Part shown: piece by piece, positions 63,729 through 64,000 of the stretch | Numbering within the stretch: position 1 is the stretch's first letter | Layout: every line of letters begins with the position of its first letter | Assembly (NCBI GenBank): GCA_016932415.1 | Contig: JAFGCX010000010.1 | Span: forward strand, 248,001-312,000 | Length of the DNA: 64,000 nucleotides | Source of the DNA: Candidatus Krumholzibacteriota bacterium | Lineage (GTDB): Bacteria > Krumholzibacteriota > Krumholzibacteriia > Krumholzibacteriales > Krumholzibacteriaceae | Reading direction: 5' to 3' | Translations under genes and position numbers: made by a program | The notes under the pieces: model-generated | The model's database searches: none | What the model was told of the DNA's origin: nothing | The model's input: the letters and a program-made list of their open reading frames with translations, nothing else

Positions 63729-64000
63729 TTGGTCAAGGAGCATTCTGTCAGGTCGTTCTATGAAGACAACAGGGAAGAATTCCATCTGGAAGTGCTGACG
63801 AAGGGGCTTGAAAGCAAGATCCCGATCACCACTTCCGATATACACAGGCCAGCCTTCGCTCTCACTGGATTCATGGAGAACTATCTTTACGAAAGGATCC
63901 AGATACTGGGAGAGACGGAGATACTCTATCTGCGATCGCTCCGGCCGATCGAGCATACAGCTGCTATCGAAAGACTTTTCTCCAGGACTCTCTGTTGTAT
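63729..64000 (+). CDS. hprK: HPr kinase/phosphorylase, partial
   Basis: The first 90 or so residues of HprK; the rest lies beyond the window. The TTG at 63729 is preceded by GGAGGG. The translation shows the N-terminal domain: FHLEVLTKGLESKIPITTSD, IHRPAFALTGFM and ERIQILGETEILYLRSL, which match the family (RPxLxLxGF and RIQxxG). The C-terminal P-loop kinase domain is outside. HprK phosphorylates a serine on HPr. With the EIIA-like domain at 3475-5304 it suggests a regulatory, possibly incomplete, PTS. Confidence 0.9.
   Translation, partial: MVKEHSVRSFYEDNREEFHLEVLTKGLESKIPITTSDIHRPAFALTGFMENYLYERIQILGETEILYLRSLRPIEHTAAIERLFSRTLCC

Noticed and set aside
1-64000. tRNA, rRNA, CRISPR, insertion sequence or prophage
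   Set aside because: The gaps were read on both strands; no cloverleaf, spaced repeats, transposase or integrase motifs were found.

Overview
The window reads as ordinary chromosome of a Gram-negative (diderm) bacterium. LPS/Kdo genes (kdsB, kdsA, kdsD, lptC, lptB), TolC-like and Omp85-like outer-membrane proteins, lipoproteins and an HtrA protease all point to two membranes. A gingipain-type C25 protease ending in a FlgD-like 'YPNPFNPST' sorting domain, together with the lptC-lptB-rpoN-hpf-hprK neighbourhood, suggests the FCB superphylum or a related candidate phylum (Krumholzibacteriota/Eisenbacteria-like). That placement is inference. No rRNA, tRNA, CRISPR array, transposase or phage gene was recognised. 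Coding density is high and most neighbouring genes are closely spaced or overlap by 4 bases.

Layout. 1-5960: peptidase T (cut by the window edge), YigZ-like protein, rhomboid protease, RssA-like patatin, an amino-acid permease fused to a PTS EIIA-like domain, and beta-carbonic anhydrase. 6047-13367: secreted C25 protease, acylphosphatase, sugar-phosphate transferase, HtrA behind a sigma-E-like promoter, and a small membrane protein with a TrkA-C domain. 13493-16750: an inositol locus with inositol-1-phosphate synthase diverging from a LysR regulator and an inositol monophosphatase. 16793-20603: a lipoprotein with MORN-like repeats, a NeuD-like acyltransferase, a secreted helical protein and two paralogous small membrane proteins.

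20556-38256 (minus strand) is the most unusual part. It is a compact gene run for a composite export system that mixes ABC and RND parts: ABC ATPase, ABC-2 permease fused to a degenerate M1-peptidase-like region and a golvesin-like C-terminal domain, TolC-like outer-membrane channel, lipoprotein adaptor, RND pump, a second RND pump fused to an ABC ATPase in one polypeptide of about 1570 residues, a second ABC-2 permease, and a patatin/Omp85 (PlpD-like) protein. In the fusion, membrane segments appear to be inserted inside the ABC domain, between its first strand and the Walker A region. This is the best candidate here for an undescribed system.

38344-51698: an ADP-forming acyl-CoA synthetase-like protein preceded by a small Cys-rich protein, a ChaN-domain protein, a small unknown protein, KtrB/KtrA potassium uptake, an outer-membrane barrel protein, then POT transporter, sodium:solute symporter, S41 protease and an M20 peptidase (a probable peptide or amino-acid use cluster). 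51900-64000: core genes: rplU-rpmA, a metallo-beta-lactamase-fold hydrolase, two-subunit class I fumarase, kdsB-pyrG-kdsA-kdsD, then lptC-lptB-rpoN-lipA-hpf-hprK, preceded by a well-matched sigma-54 promoter motif.
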